Notes: a model not told the origin generated them from the sequence alone. DNA of 64,000 bases from Platynereis dumerilii (GCA_026936325.1 JAPTHN010000003.1:40502011-40566010), one strand, 5' to 3'. Numbered from the stretch's first letter, positions 11,135 to 23,800 are shown. Translations and numbers: made by a program.

Positions 11135-14100
11135 TCACTGTGTCCACTTTATGATCCATGGCGGCGTCATCCTGGAAATAATAATTATAAATATTTACTA
11201 ATTTTGTACATGACACATCATCAGATTAAATTGCATGAATAATAAAAATTCACTTCTTGAAATAACCAAGTTGTTTCAGTTAACAGAGTTTGTATATCTT
11301 TTAAAGTGTGTCTGTATTGTTATTAGTATAATCATATTTGACAGAAAAAAGTGTATATTAACATTTTAAATGTACCTGGTATCTATTTAAATCATTGGCA
11401 ATGGTGTTTTAAATCTATTTCCACTGTAAACCTTCACATACTAGTACTTCAGATTGAAGATTCAGGATCTGCTGATATAATGGAATTCATGTATTCAGAC
11501 AAAATTCTAAAGTTGGTCTTCTTTTATCTACAATCTAATGAATCTGTATACAATTTACATCATTCCGTAATATGAAACACACGTGTGAAAATATGCTTAT
11601 GGAACAATTTAGGCATGACTGACACAGTTAACATGTTTGGCTTCAAATTTTTATGCATAAAAATTATTCAGTTGAGTCGTAATGGTGCACTTGATAACAT
11701 GGCGCCCCAAAGCCCACTATAAAATCAGTTTAACATTACGATGATGCAGATTTTCTAAACCTGAAATATATCTCATCCTAAACCGGTTGAGGTATATTAA
11801 AAAAAATCGTAGAAGTGCAGCTGATACTACTATAATTACACAGTATAAAAGTTTAGGAATTAAAATAGACTAGATTTCCTTAATATTGCAATAATTTCAT
11901 TTGTAGGAAATAATGGTGAACATGACAGAATCTGAAGCTGGTTGTTATATTCCAATAACTAAGTGAAGAAGAAAAGTTCTCTAATTTTGAGGCACGTTTC
12001 AAGGCATTTCCACCAGATGGCAGCACCAGATTGATTCAGATGATTTCTGCTGGTGTTGAGAAAGAAGTTTTAAGATTGTGTTGTCTAAAATAGAATGATA
12101 AAAACTTTTCACAAAACAATGAACAGTAGATATGTGCCCTCTCAGTAGATTACAACATTAAAAGTTACAAAATTCATTTTAAAAAATCCATTAAAACTAG
12201 TTGCATATAAAAAAATATCCTTCTACAAAAATGACCACACCAACTGTACGACAGACAACACTACAACACAGTGACGGAAAAAGAAAATCTTCTTCATGGG
12301 CTCTTTGCTGGAGCAGTAGCAGCCCGAGATTCCAAATCTTTAAAGCTGAAATAGGCGGCTACTGGAGCCTTATTTTGGCAAAAAAGAGCTGGAGGACTGA
12401 AAGAGGGAACATGATCACGAATTTCACCACTGATCATTCGGTCAGCTGTAGCAGGGCAGAGCTTCCCCAGTTTGTTTTTAAGGGAGCTCAGCTCCCCCAA
12501 CCTCCCCCGCCATTTCCATCACTGAGTGTCACCCAGGAAATGATGACATATGTTCTGAAGTTTTGCACAAAAGATATATCAGATGGTCTAAATTGATACA
12601 AATTCAAAGAAAGAATTAATGGAGAAAATTGCCACATTGGTAAAAAGGCAGATGTCACCTGTTTTTTAGGCATGGAAGCTGACTTGTGTGCTTCAAATCG
12701 TAAATTCGATGTGCCTTTTAGGGCGTTAATTTTTTACCTTGTCCCAGATAGGCCCGACTTTGAATTAAATAATTTAAATTGAGGTAAATTTGCCTGGTAA
12801 TGGAATAAAGTACAGGTTTCAAATCTGTGGGAGATGCACATATCTGTTGGCAGAAAAATGTCTATCTACGGAGTTTTGCTTTGAATTTCATTGGTATTTT
12901 AGTCATGAAAATTCATAAGGCTCAATAATATTTTTATATTGTGCACCTTTCTTGACCAAATTCTGGGATGGGCCAGCTAGGAGTGTTTTCTCAAAATTTC
13001 CCAAAAAGTATTTTTATGATCAGGTTGGATTTTCAAAGATGCGCAATGAAGAATACTATACACAGCCGGAGATTCAATGTGATACTCAATAAAGAAAATT
13101 TTTACAGGCGATTTTCGGCAAGCAGGTCTAATTTGTCAAAAATGACTTTGTGATATAAATAAATGTTTATATCAATTTGAAGTGTGGTAGGAAGGCTTGT
13201 CTATATCATCATGTTGTTCCCAACTATTTTTGGAAATAAATGACAAAGAAATGAAAAATCCTATCTCGTCAATTTTTTTTTTGCACCATGGTTTGTAAAA
13301 AAAGTTAAAATTGTCAAAATCGAAACTTATATTCCGAGCTCCTTGGAAAGTCATTTAAACTAAATATATCTCTATGAAATTGTTATCACCTTTTCCATGA
13401 AAGTGTGTTCTTTAATTTCATGCTTCATTGCATAATATGGGATGCATGACCACTGAATGGCAGAACAAACATCACAGTAGGAAAAATGAGAAAAAAATTT
13501 AGTTTTGCAGGTTTGCGTGGAGCGACTTTGTGGCACATAACCCCAAATATTTTTTTTAAAAGGCTGGTAGCGACCACTTTTGCTTACATATCCTTGCTAT
13601 AAACTATATTTTTGATCATTCTAAACTGTTTTTAAGAAATCCTATCTTGGAAAGTTCACGAGTATCGAGCCACCTTAAGAGTACTTTCTTTTCTGATTTT
13701 GAAGCTTGCAATAGTCATGTTATCAAATTGTAAGCCATAATTGGCAATATACTCACATGTTTTTTTATCCCTTACCTATGTCAACTTGATGAGCATGTAG
13801 TCCATTGAGGTTGCTGAGTATGTATATCTTCAGGCTTTATAAATGAAGCGCAGCCAAACCAAATTATGTATGTTGCATGGTCACATCTGCAAAAGCAATT
13901 TTCAAACTACACCACCAACAAAAACAAACAATAGAGAAAAAAAATTGGTTGTGATGCTTTGAATGCTTCATAACAGCTTATTGAAATTTACAGTTCATTT
14001 AAAAGAATGAATCATTCTGTATGACAGGTTTAAAATTTTCAGAATTTGCTATCTTTTGTTCGCATGTTTTAATGATAGATACTTTTTTAAAATGTGTTGC

Positions 14101-14215
14101 TTTTTCTTAACATAAATGATAACTTGTTTTATTAATGAGACTTAAGAAAATAGAATGATCCATTTAAGGAACAACAGAAACCATACCGCAGCATCCATCA
14201 TTATATTTGATGATG
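11135..14215. other. Intergenic, AT-rich; one CTCF-like site
   Basis: Only short frames with low-complexity composition. A Pro-rich frame at 12201-12596 crosses a CCCCCAACCTCCCCC stretch and is not protein-like. The CTCF-like motif at 12010-12023 is listed separately. Confidence 0.5.
12010..12023 (+). promoter_or_regulatory. CTCF-like motif
   Basis: CCACCAGATGGCAG fits the bilaterian CTCF core CCASYAGRKGGCRS at all 14 positions. Expected by chance only rarely in 64 kb of AT-rich DNA, but occupancy is unknown. Confidence 0.4.
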
Positions 14216-15256
14216 TCAAGAAGGTGTGCGCTTGTCAGAAAATGCCCCTTTCACAATAGCCCTAAATTGCATTGCGCCTCTCTTCTCACAGAAAATCATG
14301 TTGTTGATAAATCCTGCTGGAATTAAAAGCATCACTGAATCATTTGCAAAACATGAATAATATTCAATATATGCTAGGGTTAATTTTCTACCAAACTTTA
14401 CTACTAAAATGCCTGTCACTTACATGCTGTGATAAAAACATAAAAAACATAAACTTCAGACATTTAAAAATATTTTGGATATAAACCGGTGGATGGAATC
14501 ACTGTGATGAAACAGTTTTGTTCATGGGTTTTCTGATTTAAAGACCATTATTAAAATTATAAAACCTCAATGGGTATTACTTGTGTTTTCTGTACTTTAT
14601 GAATGAACTTGGCATTGTCCAATATAATTTTTTGTATAATAATATCGTACGGACAGTTGATCATGTTGATATACTCACTGAAATTGATCCATCCTGGCAC
14701 TGTGCTATTGTTGCACCAGTTTGTAAATAAGATAGAAGACATGTGAAATAAATCTTAACAGTTTATCAATTAGAAGACAAATGTTGTGCTCTTAATGGCA
14801 GGTTAGATTGTTGAATGTTGTTTGTGACAGCTACTGGTTAGTTGGATAGATCAACAAAACAGTTTGAAGCAGCTTACACAAGAGCAGAAATGTCAGCTGA
14901 TTAGCAATAACTGTAAATTAAATATGCTCAATCATCCTGAGAAATAAAATTGAAAATTAAAGCATTTTTTAATAGAAATTTAGGCAGTTATATATACCTA
15001 TGACAACAGGTTCACAAAAAAATAAAAGCATGATTAAATTCCAGCTTGCTGAAGGAATTTACTGTCCATTAAAATCTTTAAAAAATAAAGACAACAACCA
15101 CTTACTGTAATATTGTTTTCCATAATTTCCCATAGCCTTTTCACCTTTCTCAACAATGTGGTTTATTTCCAGTGCTGGTTTGACATTATATATAGTAGGA
15201 ATGCTGTGTCCACTGGTACTCTTGCACTTGACCAGCATGTTTTCAGTGCCTGACAT
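14216..15256 (-). CDS. Candidate small spliced gene, three exons (unassigned)
   Basis: On the minus strand, 15256-15106, 14699-14679 and 14316-14216 join in frame (151 + 21 + 101 = 273 nt, 90 residues and TGA). Exon A starts MSGTENMLVKCKSTSGHSIP and ends at a GTAAGTGG donor; the middle micro-exon (TGCCAGG...TTTCA) sits between a CACAG acceptor and a GTGAGT donor; the last exon follows TTTTAATTCCAG. The protein has no motif I recognise. The 21 nt exon and the stop just upstream of the ATG make the model uncertain; these could be pieces of a larger or dead gene. Confidence 0.25.
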
Positions 15257-15507
15257 GCTGGGATCAAATGATCCTCAGTCATGCTTGATGGGTGTGGCAG
15301 CACTGTAGCCAGTATGCAAATTTTGAAAGTGAAGCTTTTGTACAATTTTCAATAGTTGCTTAAAATTATCCTATGGCAATTTATAATTTGTTAAGCTATA
15401 TTCAATATATGAAAAGGTAAAAATATGGAGCTTTAAAAAAAAGTTAATAAATAATTGGCCTTTTCCTGACTGACTTCCTGACCTGCTCACTGACTCCTGT
15501 TTTACAG

Positions 15508-15621
15508 GAAATGCATTGGTCATAGGCTCCACCAAGTTGACGAAAATCACAAGAATAGTAAAATATTATGCAAAAGTGGGAGACTTTGAAGTATTTATGA
15601 AAGGCCCAGGTGTGCAAGGTA
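15508..15621 (+). CDS. Candidate isolated coding exon (unassigned)
   Basis: About 114 nt between a strong acceptor (ACTCCTGTTTTACAG) and donor (GTGCAAG|GTAAGT). One frame is open throughout and gives NALVIGSTKLTKITRIVKYY then AKVGDFEVFMKGPGVQ; the other two have stops. Starts in phase 1 and ends in phase 1. I do not recognise the protein. The opposite strand is also open here, which weakens the case. Confidence 0.35.
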
Positions 15622-16688
15622 AGTTTTGTGAACAGAATGCACTATTGCACATATTTGAAAACCATGCCGCTACTGCAACGGAAGCATTTTGTTGACTGAA
15701 TCGGGCGACTCTCAGCAATGGAATCGCATGCCCTTAAGTGTTTTTGTCTCATTCTTGATACATCCGCCCATGCATAGTATGACTTTGGAATACAAAACTA
15801 GAGTGAGAGCTAACAAGCTTCCGGAAAATGGATTCGAACGTCAGTGATTACGTTACAGCTCCATCACTTATATTAATGAATTCATTTCCTGAGGACGACA
15901 AGACAGTATTGGATCTGATTTATCTTAGTAATAACAGAATATAGCAGCATATGAGTTGATTATGTGAAGCACTGCTAAGTCACTCACCTGAGGAGGCAGT
16001 AAGTCTTCTCATCTGTTTGTCATCCCCATTGTTCGGCTGGTACTCTCAGTGGCACAAGAAAAATATTATAAGGAGTGCATGGGTACCCAACAATTGTCAT
16101 GCTAATCACATTTACAGCCAGGAAATTTGATGCAAAAAGAGTGGACTGCTTCACTGTGAATTATAGGCAGCAATCAAACTGAGACAGTGTGAAACAAATT
16201 CAAACAATACATTGAGATTAAAACCAACTTAATCCAGTCACCTCTTTTTGAGAGACCCGCATAAACACTGTTAGAAGAGAAGTTTACATAACAGAGCTAC
16301 GAACTAATAGCCAAAGATTGATTTATCTGCACTTTTACAATTAGGACTATTTCTTTACTGTACCCTTTTCCATGATGGGATATAACTTGAGATTTTTTTT
16401 TACAAGATGTTCTTTTCACACGACAAACGTTATAGTCCAACAGGACACACAACAGCAGCCCCCCCCCCTTGACTACCCATGTGAGTGGCAGACCAGCAGG
16501 AAGAGTGGAGAATGTAATTTCACGAAACTTATATATATATCACCGTACATTTGCCGCTGGTTATTTTTGCCTACCTTTCCATAAAGCAATTTCCAGATAC
16601 TCCTCTAATTGGTTCTGCTTGCTTCATGAACCACTCGGATTAAACTAAAATGCCAGTTGAGAAGAAACTTGTGCTCATTAAAACTGCT
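15622..16688. other. Intergenic, nothing firm
   Basis: A GTTCGAATCC B-box-like word occurs on the minus strand near 15832-15841 but without a proper A box. A fragment AAAGAGTGGACTG...CACTGTGAATTA at ~16138 recalls the TA-type MITE at 8759. A nine-base C run sits at ~16460. Confidence 0.4.
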
Positions 16689-18676
16689 ATGATCCTATCA
16701 TGGTTCTTACTGCTTCAAGAACCCTGCAGTAAGATTGGGAAAATATGCTGTAGTGCTAAGACTGAGGCCATAATTAGGTTACACAATTTAATAAACTGAA
16801 GGATAAAATAAGTTATCACTTTTCAGTTTGAAATAAGTTTTAAAGAAAGAAGTTCTTCAAACGTATTTGTTGTGTATTCAATGTTCTAGACATAAAACAT
16901 GACCAATTAGTCATGTTTACATAATTATTCTTGTCACGGGTCTTTGCCTCTGCACTGGTACAGGTCATAAAATGCAGTAATAAAGCTAATCTTTGAGATC
17001 AGTTGCCATTAACTGCACAAAAAGCACTCCGTAAAGTTCCTTGAGCTTTCCTGAGTTTGGATATGCCAAAAGACTGCCATCGGGTAGACTCTCTGTTGAG
17101 CAATGAGGCCCAGCAGTTGGGATACTGGCGGCTGGCATGTCCCAGAACTAGGTTGCATGTCAGAGGGGCTGCTCCCAGCCCACAATCAGCCAGCTCATGA
17201 CCAAGCTTGCTCTAACTGACTGAATGAAGGATCCCATGATCAAGACAGGCTCAACATCCATCAGAATCTGGGTGACCATTTCAAGACCATTTCAAGACTG
17301 CCACATCTGCAGTTGTTGAACTTCCAGCCACTCACAACCCAAGAGTGAGAGCCAAAATAGTTCTAAGATGCATTGCGGCACTGAAAGCATGCTTGCTGCC
17401 ACACATCCGTGCAAAAAGCCTGTTTCGATAGATCTGTGAACTCTGTTCTGTGAACTCTGTTTTCTGACCTTCCTGATTAATTATTGTAGTGAAATGGGTC
17501 AGCCCAGACCATCTTTGATCTGATGTGTTGGCAAAATACAGAATTACAAACTCTTTCCATTTGCCATTCAACTATTTTTCCTCCAGGACTTCATACCAGT
17601 CTCCTAAAGAGGAGATGACTTATTGTGTGCTTCAGTTTATATAAATGCAAAAATAAATGTATGTCCACTGGTCCAATGTGAGGCACATAAAACTTAAATT
17701 TTACCACCTGTCTCCAGTAATTGGACCAGTATCAGGACTACTAGTCCGAGAAGGGGACCAGGTACACCAATATAGGGACCAGAATCACACATCGAAACAC
17801 CTCTCAAATCTGCCATCAAAAAATTTTTTGGAAGTTAAACCCTTCCTAAATTTCTTGCAGGTAGTCATCTGTCTATGAAATTCAGAATGGACAATGAAAT
17901 TCCTACCCTTTATTGGATCATAATACCAGTGGTCCAATAGGCGGCACCATTAGCGCTCCGATATAAGACCCTCTCAAAACACAGATATTCTAGTGTTAAT
18001 AACAGCCATCTAGCTGAAATCGCCATTACGAGGCGGAATGGAGAGAGACTTGTTAATTAGCATGACATATTACATAAAATTGAGTCGCAATTGGTTTAGG
18101 TTATAATGGACATTGGACATCGGCCTCCCACACAGTAACCCTTTGGACATCATGCAAACGCAATCTGAGACAACTTTCAGATGGGCTCGATGAGACCAAC
18201 AACACAATAACCCCCATTATATGGCATCAGGTAAAAGGGGTCATGTCTTGTGACCTTGAAATGTCAAAAGTAGATGAAATGACCTTTTTGGTCAGGGGAC
18301 TTGTAAAGCTACCAAGGTATAACCTGACCTCATCATTGAAAGTGGCTTCTGGAGACAATGCAAAGCTCTGCCAATCCTCTGGCTATGGAACAATTTTTGA
18401 AGTTATTTTCTAAATTAGATTTTTTACTATAATGATGACTACGATTGCTGTTCAGTATGGTCAGTGCCAGTGAACAGATTTATCTGGAATGGGTGCTTTA
18501 TAACTCAAAGGCATTGTCTGCCACACCATAACCTACAATGTAGAAATGTGAATCACATAAATCACCAGCTCCCTCTTTCCTTGTGTTCCATGTATGTATA
18601 ATGGAATGATTCAATTGTCTATTGGCCTGACAATTGATTTTGGAATCTACTTTGGATTCATTGAAAAGGCAACCTT

Positions 18677-18875
18677 TACTGTACAATTTAAATGGTGAGT
18701 CAGCTTAAATGATTTAGTGAGATGGTTCCACATATCTTTCCGCTAAAATAGCTGTTATTTTTAAAAGTTATGAAAACAGACAGATTATCATAACTTAACA
18801 TAACATAACATAACAACAAGCTATGTTAGCTCAAAGGAATTGTGCAACCGTCTCACTCAAAATTCAAAGTTTAGT
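18677..18875. mobile_element. CACTGTAAAA palindromic MITE, duplicate of 2105-2306
   Basis: Lies at the equivalent place in duplicate copy 2, with the centre expanded by an AACATAACAT short tandem run at ~18795. Inherited by duplication, not a new insertion. Confidence 0.7.
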
Positions 18876-20067
18876 GTTGAGGTTAGCAGCTCAATGACTG
18901 AACTTTGAGGTACAACAAAGTAGCCCCGGACATATAGGTTAGCTGATGCACTGGCAGCATGAGCATATAACTTAGCAAGTGAATAGGACCATGACATGTC
19001 TCAAAGCATTCACGACCCAGGGGATCAATCTTTTTTCCTTGGTGTAACGGCAGTACGGCCTAATTATGCTTGTGAAAACTATCTGCTCCTCATTACACTC
19101 CAAATTTGTCAAACCTGCTAATTGGATATCGCACAAGACACTACCACCTGAAGATCTTATTACGGTAAGTCATCATTGTTACTGTGAGTAATACTATATT
19201 TGCAAAGCATCAACGGAGCTTGCCCACACATTATTTATTTTGTACAACACATCACTGAATTATGGTCATCTATAATGTGTTACTTGCTGGTCGCATTTTC
19301 ATATAGAGGCTGGGGTGTCAAAAAAGTCTAGCGTGTCATCAACTCATCAAACATTTTGCTTTCCGTCACTTTCCGTCGTTCCACAGTTGCCAAGAAGCAT
19401 GAATGACTACAAAATGCTCAGATTCCTAATTTCTGAGCCTCGGAGTGACTTCACATCCAATACCCAACATATGATTCAATTTCAAATTCTGGGCAAACCC
19501 AATGCAGAAATACCCGTTAGATAATAGATTTACAATGTGACACTTTCAAAGACACAAAGTTAAAAAAATTGATGAAGAAAACAGCGGATTTCAATAATTA
19601 TTTGCATAATCAAAAGACTTCCGACACCTGAGCTAAATTGACTCACAACACACAAGTCTGTGTATTTATGGTATAGTCCTCTTTCTCAATTACATCCTTC
19701 AGTTTGAATGTGTTTGGGCTATGATGTGACCAAAGAATAAGGCAATTTCATATAACTTCTCAGGTTCATGATTGACATATTCGGTTTGTTTCCCACATTT
19801 ATTTTATTAATAATTCCAAATGGAGAAACAACAATTCTGAAATATGAAAGAGAATTCTTGGAAAATTAAACAAACATATTAACATGCCTCCATGAATGCT
19901 ATTTCTGTCGATTAGTGTTTGTCTGGTTGAAAAAATATGAAAACGAAATCAGATTAGAATCTTTCCTTTTGAGCCAATGAAAAGTTTGAAATTGAAAGAA
20001 ACTTTGTATTCTAATAAAAGTGACTTAGTAGCTAAACCACATCTCCCTGTGTCAGACAGACAGAACA

Positions 20068-21380
20068 TGAGAAAAGGCATTCCTAATTTGCGTGACAAAA
20101 ATTTTACGTAGCGGCAATAATAATAATTTTGAACATATACTTATATAATAATTAAGAACATATACGTCTAAATGTGTGCCTAAATTCACTATAAATTAAG
20201 GCCTAATATTGTTTTTTTCTCTGAGATGAAAAGGGCAGCCCTGTCCCTCAACCAATCACAGCCACTGTTACATTCTGAACTTCTTCTGTATAATATAACT
20301 TAAATCCAATATAACTTTTTAAGGAAAAATAATGTGCAAGCAAGTTTTAAAGCGGCATGGGGGTTAATCGATTTTATTCACCAGTCATTCATGGATGAAT
20401 TATGAGTCATTGCCATGAGAATTATCTGGGTTTCACATAGGGCAAAAAAACTTCAAAAAAGGTATTGGAATCGCGTTTTGCCTTTTCATGGTTTCAGGAA
20501 AAGGTTGTGCTGGTTTGGCCATATTGAAAATATATTGACAGAGCATAATATTTCTTTGCTTTTCTATCTCTATCAATTTTAGTCATTAACTAGTTTATTC
20601 AATTTACCTATAATTAGGCTAGTCTAAAATACTATTGCTTTTGAAGGTGCTCAATGCTCATGTTGCTATATATATAAATAATGATATTTGTAAAATTTAT
20701 TCGTTCACCCATTGCTAGTAATCTTTTCTACTCGCTCTGATGGAATGCCAAATTTTTTGCATCATGGCAAGTTTGTGGATACATGCTCATTGATCACCAT
20801 GAGCATTTTGGTAATCACTCTTTATGCTGCAGCTGCACTCTAGAAAACGGAGGGCTAAACTAGCCCAATATTTATCATAACATAGCGTTGTGACTGTGTT
20901 ATGTTATAATGGACATTGGATAACTGCCTCCCACACAGGTTGAGACATGTATGGCGGACATTTGGACATCAGGCAAATGCAATCTAAGACAACTTTCAGA
21001 TGGGCTCGATGAGACCAACAACACAATAACCCCCATTATACGGCATCATGTAAAAGGGGTCATGTCTTGTGACCTTGAAATGTCAAAAGTAGATAAAATG
21101 ACCTTTTAGGTCATCATTGAAATGATTGAAAGTGGCTTCTTGAGAAATCCAAAACCCACTCCCAATCCCCTCCAGGGCTAAATCATGGCAACAGTCAGTC
21201 AAACTCAACTTTGTACAGTTAGTCTCTTCCTGATTGGTCGATTTCATTAAATGCACACTCATTTCACTTCAAGGCACATGCTAACAGCACTTTCCAAACA
21301 TGACACCTCCCTAAACCCGACACTTTCCTTTTCAGTGAATGTTTCCCTGCATATTTTTGCCCTCTGCTATGTCTTCAACA
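20068..21380 (-). repeat. Inverted block in duplicate copy 2
   Basis: Reverse complement of 3307-3954. Left junction follows CAGACAGACAGAACA and right junction precedes GGGGATATTCC; both flanks are found in order in copy 1. The block is interrupted by an insertion of about 650 bp (20113-20763). A related forward fragment (GGGCTCGATGAGACCAACAA) also occurs at ~18184 in this copy, so part of the block is present twice here and in opposite orientation in copy 1. Confidence 0.8.
20113..20763. mobile_element. ~650 bp insertion inside the inverted block
   Basis: Interrupts sequence that is continuous in copy 1 (AAAATTTTATGTAGC | ACTTGGCAAG when reversed). Its first part (20160-20260, with TGTGCCTAAATTCACTA and TTCTCTGAGATGAAAAGGGC) resembles 25960-26030, within the 25759-26122 repeat, so it probably carries that mobile repeat. 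Exact edges and terminal repeats are not resolved. Confidence 0.5.
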
Positions 21381-21446
21381 GGGGATATTCCCTTCCACAA
21401 TCTTTCTAGATCTACTTTACTATATCTCATTGGCAATTCTAGTAGA

Positions 21447-21480
21447 TCAAATATAGATAGATAGATATATAGATAGATAT

Positions 21481-21511
<31 letters not shown>

Positions 21512-21518
21512 CTACTAT

Positions 21519-21551
<33 letters not shown>

Positions 21552-21605
21552 CCATATTTAGATTTGAATAGACAGACAGATTGGTAGAGAGATAGATAGT
21601 CTGTC
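21447..21605. repeat. GATA microsatellite (copy 2, expanded)
   Basis: About 30 GATA units in several runs with interruptions (TACTACTA near 21510). It is more than twice the length of the paralogous tract at 4084, showing expansion after duplication. Confidence 0.92.
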
Positions 21606-21773
21606 TACATGCTCCTCTTGACATGTTTGTAATAGTTTGCACTGTTAAAAAACTATCCTCAAAACATCAACTCCTTCACTCTCCCCATACATGCACCTAG
21701 GCGAATGACTGGCACAGATGTGTACTACATGAGACATTGGGCTCTGCAGTACTCAATCAGACGGATGTCAGTA

Positions 21774-22876
21774 GAGTAGGTCTGGGAAGAAGCCCGGGTT
21801 AGGTGAGAGGCCCCCCAGGGTTATATCTAAACTTGCATTTTTGGTGCATTTTCTTATTGATATGATTGAAGCTAGAGACTTTTTAGGTGACGTGACAAAT
21901 TTTCAGGACAAACAGCACCATACCATAGTAGAAATTTAAAAAACCAAAAAAAATTTGCATGGTTTTTGTAACTTTGATTAATTCTTTGAAAGGGGCTGTC
22001 AGAAATAACTTTGGAAATTTTTAAAAGTATAATGGATATCTGCATTGCTGCACTTTATGACCATCACTTAAACATGATTTGGATCATGTTTTTTACATTT
22101 TAGTTCAAAATATAGAGGTCAAATTAAAATATGTGGGTTTGGGGCGAGAGGCCCCACACTGTAAAATCTGATTTTTGAGTTAGCATAATTGATTGAGTGA
22201 GATGGTTGCACAATTCCTTTGAGCCAAGATAGCTTGTTGTTTGTAAGTTATGACAGCATAAAGATTATAATAACTCAAAACAACAAGCTATCATGGCTCA
22301 AACAAATTGTGCAACCATCTCACTCAATCATTTGAGCTAACTCAAAATTTCAAATTTTACAGTGCACATGGTATGGGGCATGAGGCCCCCTTCACTGGGG
22401 CCTTGAAGCTGATTTAGGAACCATTTAATAATGTGTACTTTACCTCAAATCCGGATAGAATAGCTAATTAAAATAGAAAATAATTTTTGCTGAAATTGGA
22501 ACAGCGCAAAAAATATTAAAAAATAAGTGTATGAACAGAAATATTCAGAAATTCAGAAAAAGTGAACAGAATGCCTTAAAAATGATAGAAGAACCCCAAG
22601 AAATAACTTTCAAGCTGAATGCGCCCGCAAAACAAATTGCCATGGGATTATAAAAGGGGGTCTTCTTGCCCGATGGGTGGGGTAAGAAGGCAATTTTAAA
22701 TTTTTTACAAAAATGGTCGTAACTCCTTTATTAAAATTGGTAGACATTTGTTTCACTAGTTATAAGTAGAGTCAAGTGATCCCTTCCTGACAGCACACAC
22801 ATTCAAATAATCAACCATAAAAAGTAGGTCAAATCGCACCTCCAAGTCAAGGGGGGCTGCATGCCCTGACCTACTC
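21774..22876. mobile_element. 1.1 kb non-autonomous DNA transposon with TA target duplication
   Basis: Inserted in duplicate copy 2. Copy 1 (4310-4325) reads GTCAGTACTCC without it, so the empty site is directly visible; the target TA is doubled at 21772-21773 and 22877-22878. Termini are inverted: GAGTAGGTC at the left and GACCTACTC at the right. It contains AAGAAGCCCGGGTTAGG and GAGAGGCCCC blocks, no long frame, and a nested 208 bp MITE. A second copy lies at 36503-37396 and a fragment at 61500-61672. TA duplication suits Tc1/mariner-like mobilisation, but the transposase family is not shown. Confidence 0.88.
22157..22364. mobile_element. 208 bp palindromic MITE (CACTGTAAAA family), nested
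   Basis: Nearly the whole element is one inverted repeat: CACTGTAAAAT...GAGTTAGC at the left, GCTAACTCAAAA...TTTTACAGTG at the right, with the arms continuing through TGAGATGGTTGCACAATT and its complement to a short centre near 22255. It is absent from the paralogous element at 36881-36900, so it inserted after that element spread; the flanks are consistent with a 2 bp (CA) duplication. No coding capacity. Confidence 0.88.
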
Positions 22877-23439
22877 TACTCCATGCAATTGGTGCAAAAC
22901 TCAATCTGACCGACCTTGATTGGTCAATTCCCCCAGTTCAATCAAGGGATCTATGGACAAACAGTTCAACAAAAATAATTCCCTTTACATGTAAATAAAC
23001 TTGGATATTTCAATGACTCCTTCTCTAATTTCTATGAAAGGTTGCTGTATTTGCAGCTTGTAAAATGGCATTATTCCCGGGCAGAGCCAGTAGCCTTCGA
23101 GTGAGCATACCCCTGTTTTCAAAACTCAGTGGCTCTTCCAATGGATATGCCTAATTTCACCACATTGGGGAACCACCAACTGGGACATACTTCATTAAGT
23201 GTCTGGAGAAAATTTGTTTCTCAATCATACTTAATAGACACCTGAGGACTTCTTTTGTAACATTTTCAATATTTCAGTACCATGTGATGTATTTCCAAAA
23301 TGGAGGCCAACATTCGGCCTGAAACATCATTACAATATCGTTTTATAGCCCTATACATACGCACCACATGTTTCTTTGCTGTACACCAATTGAAATCTTC
23401 TATGGTTGGAAATAACTGGAAACATGTCAAAAAGGCTGT

Positions 23440-23800
23440 GGACCACAAAGTTAAATTGACTCAAAATCATGCATGTGGAAAACAGTCTTCTTTCGCAGTT
23501 ATATAGGCTTCAGTGACAATTATTGAGACTATTAGGTGACCAAAGAATTTGTATCCGACTTCACATAACTCATAAACTTTGCAATTGCCATCTTAGAGTT
23601 ATTGAAAATGCCCATGTTTATTTTAAATCTAGAGAAATTTAAATTGCATTCCTGGAAGATTCAACTAAAATTGTGGCACACGTCTGTTTGAAAGCCGTTT
23701 CAGTCAATTAGTGGTTAAGAAAATATGAAAACGAAATCAGATTCAAATCCTTCCTTTTAAGCCTATTACAAGCTCAAAATGCTAAAAGACATTATGTTTA
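23440..23800 (+). repeat. Third, diverged copy of part of the duplicated block
   Basis: Resembles 2813-3180 and 19630-20010: shared pieces include TAAATTGACTCA, GGTGACCAAAGAAT, CAATTAGTG and AAAATATGAAAACGAAATCA in the same order. Divergence is much higher than between the two main copies, so it predates them. Confidence 0.6.

Larger units (their letters stand above)
16689..23292 (+). repeat. Segmental duplication, copy 2 (with inversion and insertions)
   Basis: Second copy of 1-4862, about 16.7 kb away in the same orientation. It is longer because of an extra ~280 bp segment near 18020-18320, an insertion of ~650 bp at 20113-20763, a longer GATA array, and a 1103 bp transposon at 21774-22876. 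One block (20068-21380) is inverted relative to copy 1. It lacks about 150 bp present at 4400-4545 in copy 1. Similarity fades just after 23280, matching 4862. Confidence 0.9.

Noticed and set aside
12201-12596. 131-residue open frame
   Set aside because: Low-complexity Pro/Ser-rich translation over C-rich DNA, with an antisense frame of similar length; no domain, splice sites or conservation visible.
15820-15890. tRNA gene on the minus strand
   Set aside because: Only a B-box-like GTTCGAATCC is present; there is no A box at the right distance and no cloverleaf.
21439-21642. Ile/Ser/Tyr-repeat protein
   Set aside because: Translation of the GATA microsatellite in reverse.
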